NCBI GenBank assembly: GCA_963681505.1
Contig: OY811975.1
Location: 6,873,490 to 6,937,489, forward strand
Direction: 5' to 3'
Origin: Eunapius fragilis
Lineage: Eukaryota > Porifera > Demospongiae > Spongillida > Spongillidae
DNA length: 64,000 bases
Positions 33,088 through 43,380 of the stretch are shown piece after piece. The notes below the pieces were generated by a model that had not been told where the DNA came from, made no database searches, and was given only the letters and a program-made list of their open reading frames with translations. The translations under genes were made by a program, and so were the position numbers. Positions within the stretch are counted from its first letter, which is position 1. Every line of letters begins with the position of its first letter.

Positions 33088-33102
33088 TGAACTGGAATAG
33101 CG

Positions 33103-33611
33103 ATGGCGGCCCCAATTGGCACTGTGGAACCCTTTAACAGAGATACAGACAACTGGACATACTATTGTGAACGGTTAGCGCAATACTTTGTTGCCAATGG
33201 CATTTCAGACCCTGCTAAGCAACGCGCAGTCTTGCTTAGTGCATGCGGTGGGGGTACTTACCAGCTTATCCGAAGTCTGGTGTTTCCTGCCAAGCCCACG
33301 GAAAGGTCCTTCAGCGAAATTGTCAAGTTGGTACATGACCACTTGTTGCCGGACCGTCTAGTATTGTACAACGTTTTAAGTTTTTTTGTCGTTCTCAACA
33401 GGACTCGGAAAGTGTATCCCTGTTTGTGGCCGAGCTAACGAAGCTATCGGAATTTTGTGTGTTTGGGGATACTTTAGACGTCATGCTGAGGGACAGGTTG
33501 GTGTGCGGTCTCCGGAACCAGAAGCTTCAGCAAAGGCTACTCGCGGAATCTAATCTTACCTTTACTAAGGCTTTTGAATTGCAAAGGCAGCAGGAATTAT
33601 TGAACCCGTGA
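33103..33611 (+). pseudogene. Gypsy-2 Gag (frameshifted, no zinc knuckle)
   Basis: MAAPIGTVEPFNRDTDNWTYYCERL starts near the primer site (two short blocks), followed by GTYQLIRSLVFPAKP and LVHDHLLPDR. A frame change near 33410-33430 leads to LTKLSEFCVFGD and LRDRLVCGLRN. The frame ends at NP-stop (33611) after FELQRQQELL, where related Gags would continue to a CCHC knuckle. The next bases already encode RT. Confidence 0.8.
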
Positions 33612-33865
33612 CTCACTCTGATTGGGCAGCTCCTGTGGTTCCAGTGGTCAAAGGAGATGGTAGCATTCGTCTGTGTGGAGATTATAAGTTGACTGTAAAT
33701 CGAGTTGCAAGTCTGGAGAAATATCCATTGCCACGCATTGAAGACTTGATATCATCCCTAGGAAAAGGGAAGGTGTTTACAAAGCTAGACCTTGCTAATG
33801 CTTATACTTGCAGATAGAGCTGTAACAAGAATCAAAAAAATATGTTACAATCTCTACACACAAAG
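33608..33865 (+). pseudogene. Gypsy-2 RT N-terminal fragment
   Basis: THSDWAAPVVPVVKGDGSIRLCGDYK, YPLPRIEDLISSLG and FTKLDLANAY are RT finger/palm motifs (blocks listed separately), with the first catalytic Asp in KLDLANAY. A stop after YTCR (33817) and a frame shift precede the main Pol frame at 33868. Confidence 0.88.
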
Positions 33866-33867
33866 GC

Positions 33868-36294
33868 TTGTTCCAATATAACAGATTACCTTTTGGTGTG
33901 GCTTCAGCTCCTGCCATATTCCAACATACAATGGAAAACATCCTGCAGGGAATTCCAGCAGTACTGGTGTACCTGGATGACATCTTGGTGGCAGGATCAT
34001 CAGAGTCAGAGCACATGCAGTTACTAGAGATGGTTATGGCTAAGTTGGAAAATGCTGGGATAAGGTTAAGGAGGTCTAAATGTCTCTTCATGTTACCTTC
34101 TATCCAGTACTTAGGTCATCACATTTCAGCAGAGGGAATTTGCCCAGCAGAAGACAAGAAGCGTGCTGTATTGGATGCCCCTGTACCTCAGAATGTTTCT
34201 CAGTTACGTTCATTTCTAGGGCTAGTGAACTACTATGGGAAGTTCCTGCACAAGCTGGCCGACACTCTAGCCCCTCTCCACCAGCTGCTACGGAAGCATG
34301 AACCATGGTATTGGGGACAACAACAAGAAAGGGCCTTCACAAAAGCTAAGTCACAACTTACGTCAACATGTGTCTTGACTCATTTTGATCCAGACAAAAG
34401 GCTAGTGCTGTCATGTGATGCATCACCCTATGGATTAGGAGCAGTGTTGGCTCACCAGTTTGAAGATGGTTCAGAGAGGCCAATTGCATTTGCTTCCTGC
34501 TCATTGGCCCCAGCAGAAAAGAAATATTCCCAAATAGAGAAAGAGGGCCTGGCGATTATTTATGGAGTAAAAAGATTTCACCAGTTTTTGTTGGGTAGGT
34601 ACTTCATTGTATACTCTGATCACAAACCTCTCCAATATCTGTTCTCTAAGTCTCGACCTGTTCCTGCCATGGCATCAGCCAGAATTCAGAGATGGGCATT
34701 GATACTGAGTGCCTACAACTACCGTATTGTGTATAGATCAGCAAAGGAACAAAGCAATGCTGATGGTCTTAGAATGCTTCCAGTAGAAGAAGCCCCAAAG
34801 GAGGTCTTGTTGCCTGGAGAATTGATGTTGACACTTGGGGCACTCTCGAATGAGGACTGTCCTGTGACCGTAGCCTCTATCAGAGCTTGGACAGCTAAGG
34901 ATCCTATATTGGCTCGGGTTAAAGGATTGGTCCTTGGTGGTTGGCCAGGAGATGCCAACCTTTGCAGTGAGTTAAGAACATATCAGCAAAGGGCTATGGA
35001 ACTCAGTGTGCAGGATGGCTGTGTGATGTGGGGTAGTAGGGTGGTGATTCCTCCGGCAGGACGTGCACATGTGTTGCAGTTATTGCATGCAGGGCATCCT
35101 GGCATCACAAGAATGAAGGCTTTGGCCAGAGGAGTGGTTTGGTGGCCTGGAATGGACTCAGAGTTGGAGTCAAAGGTGAATGAGTGTGACGCCTGTCAAG
35201 CAAACAGGAAGTCTCCACCTAAGGCTCCATTGCACCCATGGGAGTGGCCTTCTAAGCCATGGTCACGCCTCCACATTGATCATGCTGGCTCCTTTCTGGG
35301 AAAAATATTTCTGATTGTGGTTGATGCTTACTCTAAGTGGCTTGAAGTGGTTCCAGTGGCCTCGACAGGTTCACAGCAGACAATCAAAGAGTTGAGACAC
35401 CTGTTTGCTACCCATGGATTGCCTGAAATTGTGGTGTCTGATAATGGCACAGCTTTCTCTTCTGCAGAATTTGGATGCTTCATGAAGCATAATGGCATCA
35501 GGCACATACAGTGTGCCCCTTATCACCCATCTAGCAATGGGCTGGCGGAGCGTGCAGTCCAAAAGTTCAAGGAAGCAATGAGAAAGACAGAAGGTGACCT
35601 TGAAATCCGAATAAACAGGTTTCTTTCTCAATACAGAATCACACCTCATGCCATGACAGGTCAACCACCAGCACAGCTGCTCATGGGGCGGCGTCCCAGA
35701 ACATTGCTAGACCTCTTGGTTCCTGATATCACCAAACAAGTCCATAGAAGCCAAGAACGTCAAAAGACTGCACATGACCAGGGAGTTAAACCATGGTCAT
35801 TCTTGGTGGGGGATGCAGTGTATGTAAAATTTTTTCGAGTTCTAGCCAAATGGATTCCTGGAGTGATTGTGGCTCAGGCTGGACCAGTGTCTTACTCAGT
35901 TCGTTTGGACACTGAGGTGGAAGTCAAACGTCACGTTGACCATGTAAGGCAACAAGGACCTGGGCAACCAGTGGAGATGAAAGAATCTGGAGAGGAAGGG
36001 GTCTGTACTGACTTGGTACTTCCAGCCACCATCTGGCAAGAAGAGCCTGCCCCAGAGATTCGAACAGAGATGCCAACAGAACAGGAGGTAGTTGGTCAAG
36101 GAGCTGAGGAGACTCCTGTGGTGCAGGATGAAAATGTGGCACAAAGGCCAGAACTTCGCAGATCCAGTAGGCCTCATCATCCACCTGATCGCTATGGTGA
36201 CCACATTTGGAAACTAAAAGGGGAGAAGTGTAGTGGACGAGTTACATCATGTCATAATGATGTCATACTGCTGGAGCAGGGGCGCGGTACCTAG
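33868..36294 (+). CDS. pol: Gypsy-2 Pol: RT, RNase H, integrase
   Basis: An 808-residue open frame. RT continues with FQYNRLPFGVASAPAIFQ and the active-site YLDD (near 33969), then SKCLFMLPSIQYLGHHIS and FLGLVNYYGKF. RNase H has SCDASPYGLGAVLA, EKEGLAIIYGVKRFHQFL and YSDHKPLQYL. The integrase HHCC zinc finger is LLHAGHPGITRMK...CDACQANRK. The core has HIDHAG, SDNG (Asp525) and GLAERAV (Glu561), giving D,D-35-E. The end ...RRSSRPHHPPDRYGDHIWKL is followed by the AAAAGGGGAGAAG polypurine tract inside the frame, and the frame runs 66 bases into the 3' LTR. It is open but lacks protease and the RT start, so the copy would need help to move. Confidence 0.94.
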   Translation: MFQYNRLPFGVASAPAIFQHTMENILQGIPAVLVYLDDILVAGSSESEHMQLLEMVMAKLENAGIRLRRSKCLFMLPSIQYLGHHISAEGICPAEDKKRAVLDAPVPQNVSQLRSFLGLVNYYGKFLHKLADTLAPLHQLLRKHEPWYWGQQQERAFTKAKSQLTSTCVLTHFDPDKRLVLSCDASPYGLGAVLAHQFEDGSERPIAFASCSLAPAEKKYSQIEKEGLAIIYGVKRFHQFLLGRYFIVYSDHKPLQYLFSKSRPVPAMASARIQRWALILSAYNYRIVYRSAKEQSNADGLRMLPVEEAPKEVLLPGELMLTLGALSNEDCPVTVASIRAWTAKDPILARVKGLVLGGWPGDANLCSELRTYQQRAMELSVQDGCVMWGSRVVIPPAGRAHVLQLLHAGHPGITRMKALARGVVWWPGMDSELESKVNECDACQANRKSPPKAPLHPWEWPSKPWSRLHIDHAGSFLGKIFLIVVDAYSKWLEVVPVASTGSQQTIKELRHLFATHGLPEIVVSDNGTAFSSAEFGCFMKHNGIRHIQCAPYHPSSNGLAERAVQKFKEAMRKTEGDLEIRINRFLSQYRITPHAMTGQPPAQLLMGRRPRTLLDLLVPDITKQVHRSQERQKTAHDQGVKPWSFLVGDAVYVKFFRVLAKWIPGVIVAQAGPVSYSVRLDTEVEVKRHVDHVRQQGPGQPVEMKESGEEGVCTDLVLPATIWQEEPAPEIRTEMPTEQEVVGQGAEETPVVQDENVAQRPELRRSSRPHHPPDRYGDHIWKLKGEKCSGRVTSCHNDVILLEQGRGT

Positions 36295-36482
36295 TCCTCC
36301 GTATATAAAGACGTAAATATCTGAAGTGAGCAGTTCCTTACGGAGTCGTACACGGATACCAGCTGGACTGGCGTTAGGCTGTTGTATGGTTTATGTATCG
36401 TGTTTGTGGGTGTGTATTGCTATTGTGTTGTTTGCTATCTCTGTGCACGATAGTCAGCGCCGCGCGTGCTACGGTTACTACA
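36216..36482 (+). repeat. Gypsy-2 polypurine tract and 3' LTR
   Basis: AAAAGGGGAGAAG (36216-36228) immediately precedes the LTR (36229-36482). The GCCTG duplication follows. Confidence 0.9.
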
Positions 36483-37163
36483 GCCTGCAACCACATAACC
36501 AGCACAAATCATCCTATTGACACTTGTGCTTAGGTTCCATTGTGGCTGTAGATTGCTCGCGGTGTGTAAATTATTCACGGTTTTGTAAGAGCTCTTACGC
36601 CTAGTTTGCAGGCGCGTAGCACGAAGCCGAATTCATCAAACGATTCACTGATTCTTTCTCTTTCTTCTGAGCGTTTTACAGCTCATTTAATAAGAGCAAT
36701 TTTTTACAGTATGAAATCGAACTCATGGCATTTTCAGATATGTTGAGAAGAGCCTGTATGCGTGGCCACAAGTACATTGTAGTCGTAATAGTATTCGATA
36801 GTCCTTTAGTATTCTAGATGTTTACTAAACATAAATTCCTTATTGGTTTTCGCATTGGTACAAAAGGCCAAGTACAGGCAACCTCCGAAGTTAAGTGTCA
36901 GTTAATGAGCTCTATGGCGACCATTTTTTTAGACATACCGTAATTCAATTCTTACGATCTAATTTCAAAACCTAATGTCACGTACGGAACAGCCGCAGTG
37001 GCGGATCCAGGGGGGGGGGGGCACCGGGGGCACGTGCCCCCCCCCCTTTCGTTTGTCTAATTATTTATTCATAGTTGCGCAGTATAGCGTTTTAAATTGC
37101 ACTTTGAAGGTACAGCAACAAAAAAAGCGTCCGCGCTTCGCGCGGGAGCAGTGGCAGATACAT

Positions 37164-37281
<118 letters not shown>

Positions 37282-37283
37282 TG

Positions 37284-38400
37284 TACAGATGCTTCAACAG
37301 CAAGAAAGTGAATTCTCTTTTAACAAAGCAGCTTTAGACAGCATTGCTGATTGTTTATTGTACTGTGGTAAGCAAGGAATTGCACTTAGAGGCCACCGGG
37401 ATGATAGTACTGCCAATCAAAGTGCTAACAAAGGAAATTTCAATGCATTGCTTTTTTTTTTTGCGGAATCAGTAGTCACACTGACTGCATCTCACTTTTA
37501 CACTAATAATCAAGATTGCACAGATGGCTGGAGTTGGGACTCTGACACTAAAACTAGAGCGCAAGGCATTTTAGCCTCATTTAGGAATTTCGAGTTTTCT
37601 GTTTGTATTGTTGCACTGAAGAACATTTTGATGCTTTTACGTGGTATAACATCCAAGCTTCAAAAGCGAGATCTGGATATATATGAAGCATTCTGTGATG
37701 TTGAAAGCATGGTCAAAGATGTTGAGACCATACGTAGAGAGATATGAAAGTTGGTACGAAGAAATTCTTTATACTACAAGATGCACTGGAGGCGAAGAAA
37801 AACAACCTCGAGTAGTTGGATGGAGCAGAACAGATCCATGCAATCATCAAGCAAATAGTCCTAAGGAATACTACAAAATTGCAATTATGGTTCCATTCTG
37901 CGATGAAGTCTTAATGCATGCAGTTAAGTATAGTCGTTCCTCTGAAGATTATAATTATTAGAGGTCTCTTAAGATTTGCCCCTCCTCTGTTAGTGAAATG
38001 TGATGACAGTGTCTTGAAATCTGTAGTCAATGATTTAAAACTTTATGAAATCGAACTGCCAAGATATGAAAGCCAAGCTTCAAATTTGGAGGGATAGGTG
38101 GTTGAGGTGCAGCACCAAGATACCCGATACTCTTCATGGGACTTTAACTTTGTGTAACCAGCGTTGTTTCCCAATGTTCATCATTTGCTACAGCTAGGAT
38201 GTGTTCTTCTCGTTACAAGCTGTGAGGCTGAGCCTTCATTCTCTGCATTTCGAAGGGTGAAAACTGTTTTGCGTTCATGCATATGGGTGAAGAGAGGTTG
38301 TCATCATTGTGTCTGATGCATATCCATTATGATGTGCAGATCGATAGCCGTACTGTAGCAGAAGAGTTCATTCGGAAGCAACCACGCGACGTCTCTTCTT
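37284..38400 (+). pseudogene. hAT transposase remnant (ZMYM1-like)
   Basis: The first block to 37747 reads ALDSIADCLLYCGKQGIALRG and HRDDS (family signature), then FNALLFFFAE, FSVCIVALKNILMLLRGIT and KLQKRDLDIYEAF. A stop at 37747 is followed, in another frame, by WYEEILYTTRC and PKEYYKIAIMVPFCDEVL (to about 37915). The C-terminal dimerisation motif appears near 38170-38260 (FPNVHHLLQLG, TSCEAEPSFSAFRRVKTVLRS). Several stops and shifts; dead. Substantial internal sequence between the blocks is missing, as the copy is shorter than usual. Confidence 0.85.
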
Positions 38401-38811
38401 TACTCTTTATCACAAAGCCGGACAAGTAACTCAAAGGGATTTTTAAAATCATTCTGTCGCAATTTTATGACTATACTGACATGTATATATGTATAATCAT
38501 AATGCAACACTGTAAATGATCGTGATGCGCATGCATGCATGCACATTAAATTTATCCGCTCCAACACACTTAAGGTCCGGCACATACGTAGCATTCATGG
38601 CACCTTTGCCAGCATACTTACAACTATTTTTGATTTAAAAAAAAAACCTGTACATGTTCGTGTGTATGAAAAGTAGTTTATTTTGCATGCAATGCCAGCC
38701 CATCTAATGATTTCAAAAGCTTCCGCGCTTCGCGCGGGAGGGGGCACATCCCCCTACCGCACACACCCCCTGTGGTGACCCCCCCTTCCAAAATTCCTGC
38801 ATCCGCCTCTG

Positions 38812-39565
38812 CCTGAGCCGTGGCCCAGCTGTGATTTTAACTCGACCCCGCCTCCCCCATGCATCGTTTCTCATGGGTCTGTTATAGCATTGTACGTAGA
38901 TAAATGGGCACGCAAGGAGTGCACTGAACCGACAGGTAAACGATTTCTAAATGATGTTATGTGCCACTACTGCTATAGGCTAGTACATACCGTGTTGCGT
39001 AAGGCGATGGCAGCTGGCAGCTGAATCCAGCCACGCATTTCGATCGCTTAGCGAATTCCGTTCGCTATAGAAGTAAAAAAAGAACCAGACTGACGTTTGC
39101 AAGGCCGTAGATAAGGGGAGCCTTGGAGGGGCGTGACATTTATTAATAATGTATTAGCATAATTATTAAATGTATAGACCTCCTATAGGTCTCGTGAGCT
39201 AGCTCTCGCCATTATTAACAATTTTATTGAATGGATTGCGCGCGCAATGACATACTTTTATGAATAAAATTATGCACGGTAGAAATTAATATTTTGTCTT
39301 GAATTTAGTTACGGAATGGTTAATGCTATAATTTTTGAAGTACACACATGATAATCGGATCGATTTATAGTACATTATAGACTGGTTTAAAATTCAATTT
39401 GAAAAAAAAAGCAAGATGACCGCCTATTATCTGGCGTGATATGTTGAATCATGGTAACATTGGCACGCACATCGTTCCCAGTCCCTGTGGATACTATCTT
39501 TGTTGTTTTAATGATTTAAAGTTGGCGTAAGCAACTGATAAGCAATAAAACTGCCTATACTTGTA
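38812..39565. other. No gene; one short repeat end
   Basis: Around 39095-39130 the motif CAAGGCCGTAGATAAGGGGAG matches the edge of an inner repeat at about 40350 (CAAGGCCGTAGACAAGGGAG). It is probably a solitary end of a hAT-like repeat. Otherwise nothing recognised. Confidence 0.45.
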
Positions 39566-40172
39566 TCGGAAACTACGCGAGTAGGGTTTAATGTAGGAAT
39601 CCTGCCGTATCATGAAATCATTAAAAACGTCACTCGCGTCTAGCGTGACAGCCAAGAGTCGGGTCACTTCGCTCTTAGTGGCAATCGAACAATATCAATA
39701 AGGAGAACAGTTCTGCGTTATATCTGTGTCATAAGACGGTGTACTTTTAGAGAACAAAAAAAATCGTCCCCATCGTCCGTACCCAGTCCCCCTAAAGTGT
39801 CGTCTTCTTCCTTCCGGATAGCATAACTCACAACAGGAACGTTTGTAAAGCACGCCATGTGTAACAATCGTTTCAGAATGTGTCCGCATGTTATCTTCAG
39901 GTGTCTGTTAGACGCCTAACTTATCGGGCAATTAGTAGTACTTTATTTGGTGTTGATCTACAAACAGCACATTACATCAGCTATCACAATGTTCATGACG
40001 CACCAGTATAAAACAACCAGCGTTATCAAATTCGATGGTTTTACTATGCAATCTCAAGGACTATTCTGATTCCATTCGAGCATTTAAAAGTGGAAAGATG
40101 CTGCCTGATCTGGCAAATGTGCGTATGTCAAGCGCTGTACCGAAAGGAACAACAGAACAACCACCCGCCAAA

Positions 40173-41089
40173 CATAGGCGTAGGAAGGGGGGGGGGCTGA
40201 GGGGACTATAGCCCCCCCACTTTTAAATGTGTGGGGGCTAAGCCCCCCCACTTTTATTATTGAGTATGCATAATTAATTTTTGCGGTATATGCACATGTG
40301 ACACGTGCTTATGGCGAAAGATAGTAACGGGCACGTAATAATAATATCAAGGCCGTAGACAAGGGAGGGCTCGGGGGCTTGAGCCCCCCAAAATTTTCCT
40401 TGTGAGAAAATATTAAAATATTAACCGTATCTCGTACTGTAATCATTGATAGCGGTCGATCGTGAGTGGAGTATAGTCCACAGCATGGACTCTATCTCTG
40501 CAGAAAGCATCATCCGAACAATAGAAGACATTTTGGGAGGTTATCCCTTCACTTCACAATTGTCGTGGACAGTGGGCTAGTTAACTACAATGGCAGGCTG
40601 TAAAACAGGTGTATCAACTACTATACTTCGAAAAGAGCATAGAGCTTTGTATACCCATTGCTATGGCCTGCTCTGAACTTAGCTCCCTTCAAGACGCAGT
40701 AAAGGCAAATGTAATCCTTCGTGATACATTAGACACTATCAAAGAAATGACAAAGCTGATCAAAAAATCTCCGCGGCGGCAAGTGATTTTTGAAAAGGTC
40801 AACTAACTAAAAAATATAGCAGTAGCATTCGTTGCTATACCGTATAGAGCCGGGTGCATTTAATGTTACCCACTATCTGGGAGCAGGAGGGGGCACGCAC
40901 CCCCAGTTTTCATAGCCCCCCCCCCCCCCCCCCCCCCCCCCAAACTTTGAAAGTTGTCTACAGCCATGCGACTATACACGGTCGCGAGCCATGACGTAAT
41001 ATTACATCATGGCACATAAATGACCACGCCCACTTCAAGTTCACTTCAGCCCCCCGCCCCCCACTATTAAAAACGTTCCTACGCCTCTG
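40173..41089 (+). mobile_element. hAT-like non-autonomous element inside X copy 2
   Basis: Ends CATAGGCGTAGGAA(G) and the reverse complement of CAGAGGCGTAGGAACG, with G- and C-rich subterminal runs. CCAAA is repeated at both flanks, and X copies 1 and 3 lack the insert at ACCACC(C)AAA(A)GGTAC. An inner repeat starts near 40351 (CAAGGCCGTAGACAAGG) and ends near 40970 (TTGTCTACAGCC). A coding fragment at 40660-40800 (SLQDAVKANVILRDTLDTIK, KSPRRQVIFEKV) belongs to ZMYM1-like hAT transposases. Confidence 0.75.
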
Positions 41090-41484
41090 CCAAAGGTACT
41101 TGACGGCATCGATAAATGTTGAATCGATAAATTATGAGCATGCATGGTATATCGCTAAAATGGAAGGAATAGTTTAGTTACAGCGGTAAATACTGAGTCT
41201 CTCTACGTTTTATGGTAATATGCGCTGTTTGAAATGTGTGTATAAGACCAAATTGATGTGGATCGATAAATTATGAGCATGCATGGTATATCGCTAAAAT
41301 GGAAGGAATAGTTTAGTTACAGTGGTAAATACTGCGTCTCTCTACGTTTTATAGTAATATGCGCTGTTTGAAATGTGTGAATAAGGCCAAAGTTGCTTAC
41401 GTCTATTTGGTTATGTATTGTGGTGCATAGTTATCTGATTATAGCGTGAGATCAGTTTACTTAGAGTACATTTATCCTTTGTAT

Positions 41485-41589
41485 TGTAGTGCTATTGCCG
41501 AGAATCTATAGCAAATCGCTGTAATATAAAATCACAAGCAGACTGCCCTTTTTTGCGTGGAGTATACAGAATTATATAGCATTGCTACA
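41485..41589 (-). repeat. Gypsy-4 3' LTR (internally shortened)
   Basis: 105 bp against 155 bp for the 5' LTR. The middle (the part with CATGCGCTGGTGGATG on the minus strand) is replaced by a short G/T-rich filler. Confidence 0.85.
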
Positions 41590-41631
41590 CTACTCCCCTT
41601 TTCAAAGAGGCAATCCCACGGAGTTTTGACG

Positions 41632-41921
41632 TCACCAAACAGGATTCCAGCCAAAACGGGAGGAGGCGTTACGTGTACGTTTGGGGTAGCGGGATGCCGA
41701 TTGTTCTGGGGGCGATTGACGTACTCGTTTCTGATGTCTGGACCTACCAGATTCGTCAGATCTCGACGCCGGGCTTACTGCTGTTTCTGACTCGAGAGCT
41801 GCGCTTTCAGAGTTGACACCAGGAGCCAATTCTGGTGCGGTGTGTGAACGTTCTATAGGGTTCGGCGGACGTTCAGCAACGCCAGACCTATCCGGCTCTT
41901 GTTCCTCATTCCGAGTCCCGG
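41632..41921 (-). pseudogene. Gypsy-4 Pol C-terminal tail
   Basis: Encodes NEEQEPDRSGVAERPPNP, then RSRHQKRVRQSPPEQ and RYPKRTRNASSRFGWNPVW before a stop. This is the basic tail ending typical of Gypsy Pol, placed just before the polypurine tract. It is separated from the rest of Pol (ending near 45715) by G2. Confidence 0.75.
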
Positions 41922-42450
41922 TGTCACGTAAAATTGGGGATCCCATGAAATTAGGGACCCCCGTCCCCAATTTTCCGGAAAATTGGGGACCCCGCGCGTC
42001 CCCAATTATTCGGTAAATTGGGGACCCCCCCCGTCCCTATATTTCTGGAAATTTGGGGATCCCTTCGTGAAACTAGGGACCCCCTGTCAACATCATTCCT
42101 ACGCACTAACTCGCCTTATGTATGCGAGCGTACCACAATCTCACGATAACAACAATTTCTCCATTTACTTTAGCTGGTGCTTTTTCAGGTGAGGTATGCT
42201 CAATACAGCGTAGATGAGTCGATAGAGACAAGCGAGATTGCTGCCTAATACACAGCTCGATTATATTATGATAGAGCCAGACAGACCAATTTTTATTAGT
42301 TATTATGTCATGAATTCAAGCTCGTAATGGAATATGTAAAACCCAATTGTATCATCTTGAGGATCTGAACTATCCCATGCATTTTCTGAAACACAAGCAT
42401 ATAAAATGTGATGCGCAATACACTAATAGTATGCACGAAATTGCTTGCAC

Positions 42451-43365
42451 CTATAAACAGTTTCTGCAGAGCCATGAATAGTTGGGCTTTTTCCAGTTTT
42501 TCCTGGATATTGAAAGGTCACATTTCAAGTGAAACCATTCCTTACAATTGCGACATTGAATCATATTTTCCGCTTGTGTTGTTCTGCAATAACAGTAAAC
42601 AGGAATGCCTTCTTCAGCCAACGTGAGTCCGTATATTCTGTGTGTGCTTGGAAATCGGGTTATAATGCCTGTATCAAGGCAGTGCATCAAATGTGGTCTC
42701 ATTTCAGCACAGTTATACTTCATTTGAGAAACATCATCACCATGACACACACTTGTAGCATATGCAATAGCATACAGACCACAATCATATGTATTTTCCT
42801 GCTTATCTACATTAATAAATTGAAAATTAATTACTTTGTCATTGGCAAATAGTAAAGCACAAATTTGATCTTTACAAAAGCTTGACAAAGTGGAATACAT
42901 ACTGTCAAATATGTTAATGTAGGATGACTGCAACCCAATGGTTGAAACTGTTAGCCAGTGATCTTGTCCGTTGTGCATAATCAGAACAAATTGTTTGCAC
43001 ATTATGTCATATGTTAAAGTGTATCCCAATGTGGTGTTCTGAAGCCCTGCTAAACCAAACTGCTTACGAAGCAATGATTGAGCAGCATTAACAATCTTAT
43101 CATCCAACCATCCAGTAGATGACAATATATCCTTTTGTGTTTTGTTCAGTTTTATACCATCTACTTCTAACCACAAGCTATCATACTGTCTCTTCTTTAG
43201 TTCATCAGAAGATGCATCAAATACATGTCCTTCTGGAAGTTTATCAGTAGGTGCATCCAGTTCATGTTCGTTTGAAAGTTCAGTAGGTGTATTAAATACA
43301 TGTTCTTCTTGAGGTAACTTCTTTAGTATAGCTGTAATCAATGAAGTAATGATATGTAGAATCAT
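42451..43365 (-). CDS. G2 C-terminal exon: Ulp1-type cysteine protease plus PHD finger
   Basis: 304 open residues. The Ulp1/SENP fold runs from WLDDKIVNAAQSLLRK (about 86) through the catalytic His136 (GQDHWLTVS), Asp154 (NIFDSMY), the oxyanion Gln189 (DKQE) and Cys195 (YDCGLYAIAYATS). All expected residues are present. A PHD finger follows (about 257-303): CYC..., CRNCKEWFHLKC, W-L-C-R-N-C, a C4HC3 pattern that normally binds histone tails. This is the best-preserved coding piece of any Ginger-like copy here. It is spliced to the upstream exon (43381-43986) across a short intron with donor AG/GTATGT. Expected role: an accessory domain of the transposase polyprotein that could cleave SUMO or a SUMO-like substrate. 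Substrate unknown. Confidence 0.85.
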   Translation of the reverse strand: MILHIITSLITAILKKLPQEEHVFNTPTELSNEHELDAPTDKLPEGHVFDASSDELKKRQYDSLWLEVDGIKLNKTQKDILSSTGWLDDKIVNAAQSLLRKQFGLAGLQNTTLGYTLTYDIMCKQFVLIMHNGQDHWLTVSTIGLQSSYINIFDSMYSTLSSFCKDQICALLFANDKVINFQFINVDKQENTYDCGLYAIAYATSVCHGDDVSQMKYNCAEMRPHLMHCLDTGIITRFPSTHRIYGLTLAEEGIPVYCYCRTTQAENMIQCRNCKEWFHLKCDLSISRKNWKKPNYSWLCRNCL

Positions 43366-43380
43366 TTAGCACTATAACAT

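Larger units (their letters stand above)
32823..36482 (+). mobile_element. Gypsy-2: internally deleted Ty3/gypsy element
   Basis: LTRs 32823-33075 and 36229-36482 begin TGTAGTGGACGAG and end GGTTACTACA, with only about three differences. The target duplication is GCCTG (32818-32822, 36483-36487), and the empty site is seen at about 20807 in the sister segment. The primer site TGGCGACGAGG fits tRNA-Ser(GCT). Gag is joined directly to mid-RT, so the zinc knuckle, protease and RT start are missing. The remaining Pol is long and open. It is from a different lineage than Gypsy-1, -3 and -4 (HIDHAG, VVSDNG, PDRYGDHIW motifs). Confidence 0.93.
31100..36790. repeat. Segmental duplication S, copy 2 (interrupted)
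   Basis: Pieces 31100-31263, 32741-32822 and 36483-36790 line up with 19835-21090. They are separated by G1 and Gypsy-2, and by a deletion of about 700 bp relative to copy 1. Confidence 0.85.

Noticed and set aside
41922-42110. Repeated GGGGACCC units considered as a CRISPR-like array
   Set aside because: Irregular spacing, inverted rather than direct units, and position at the end of a transposon in animal-type DNA.
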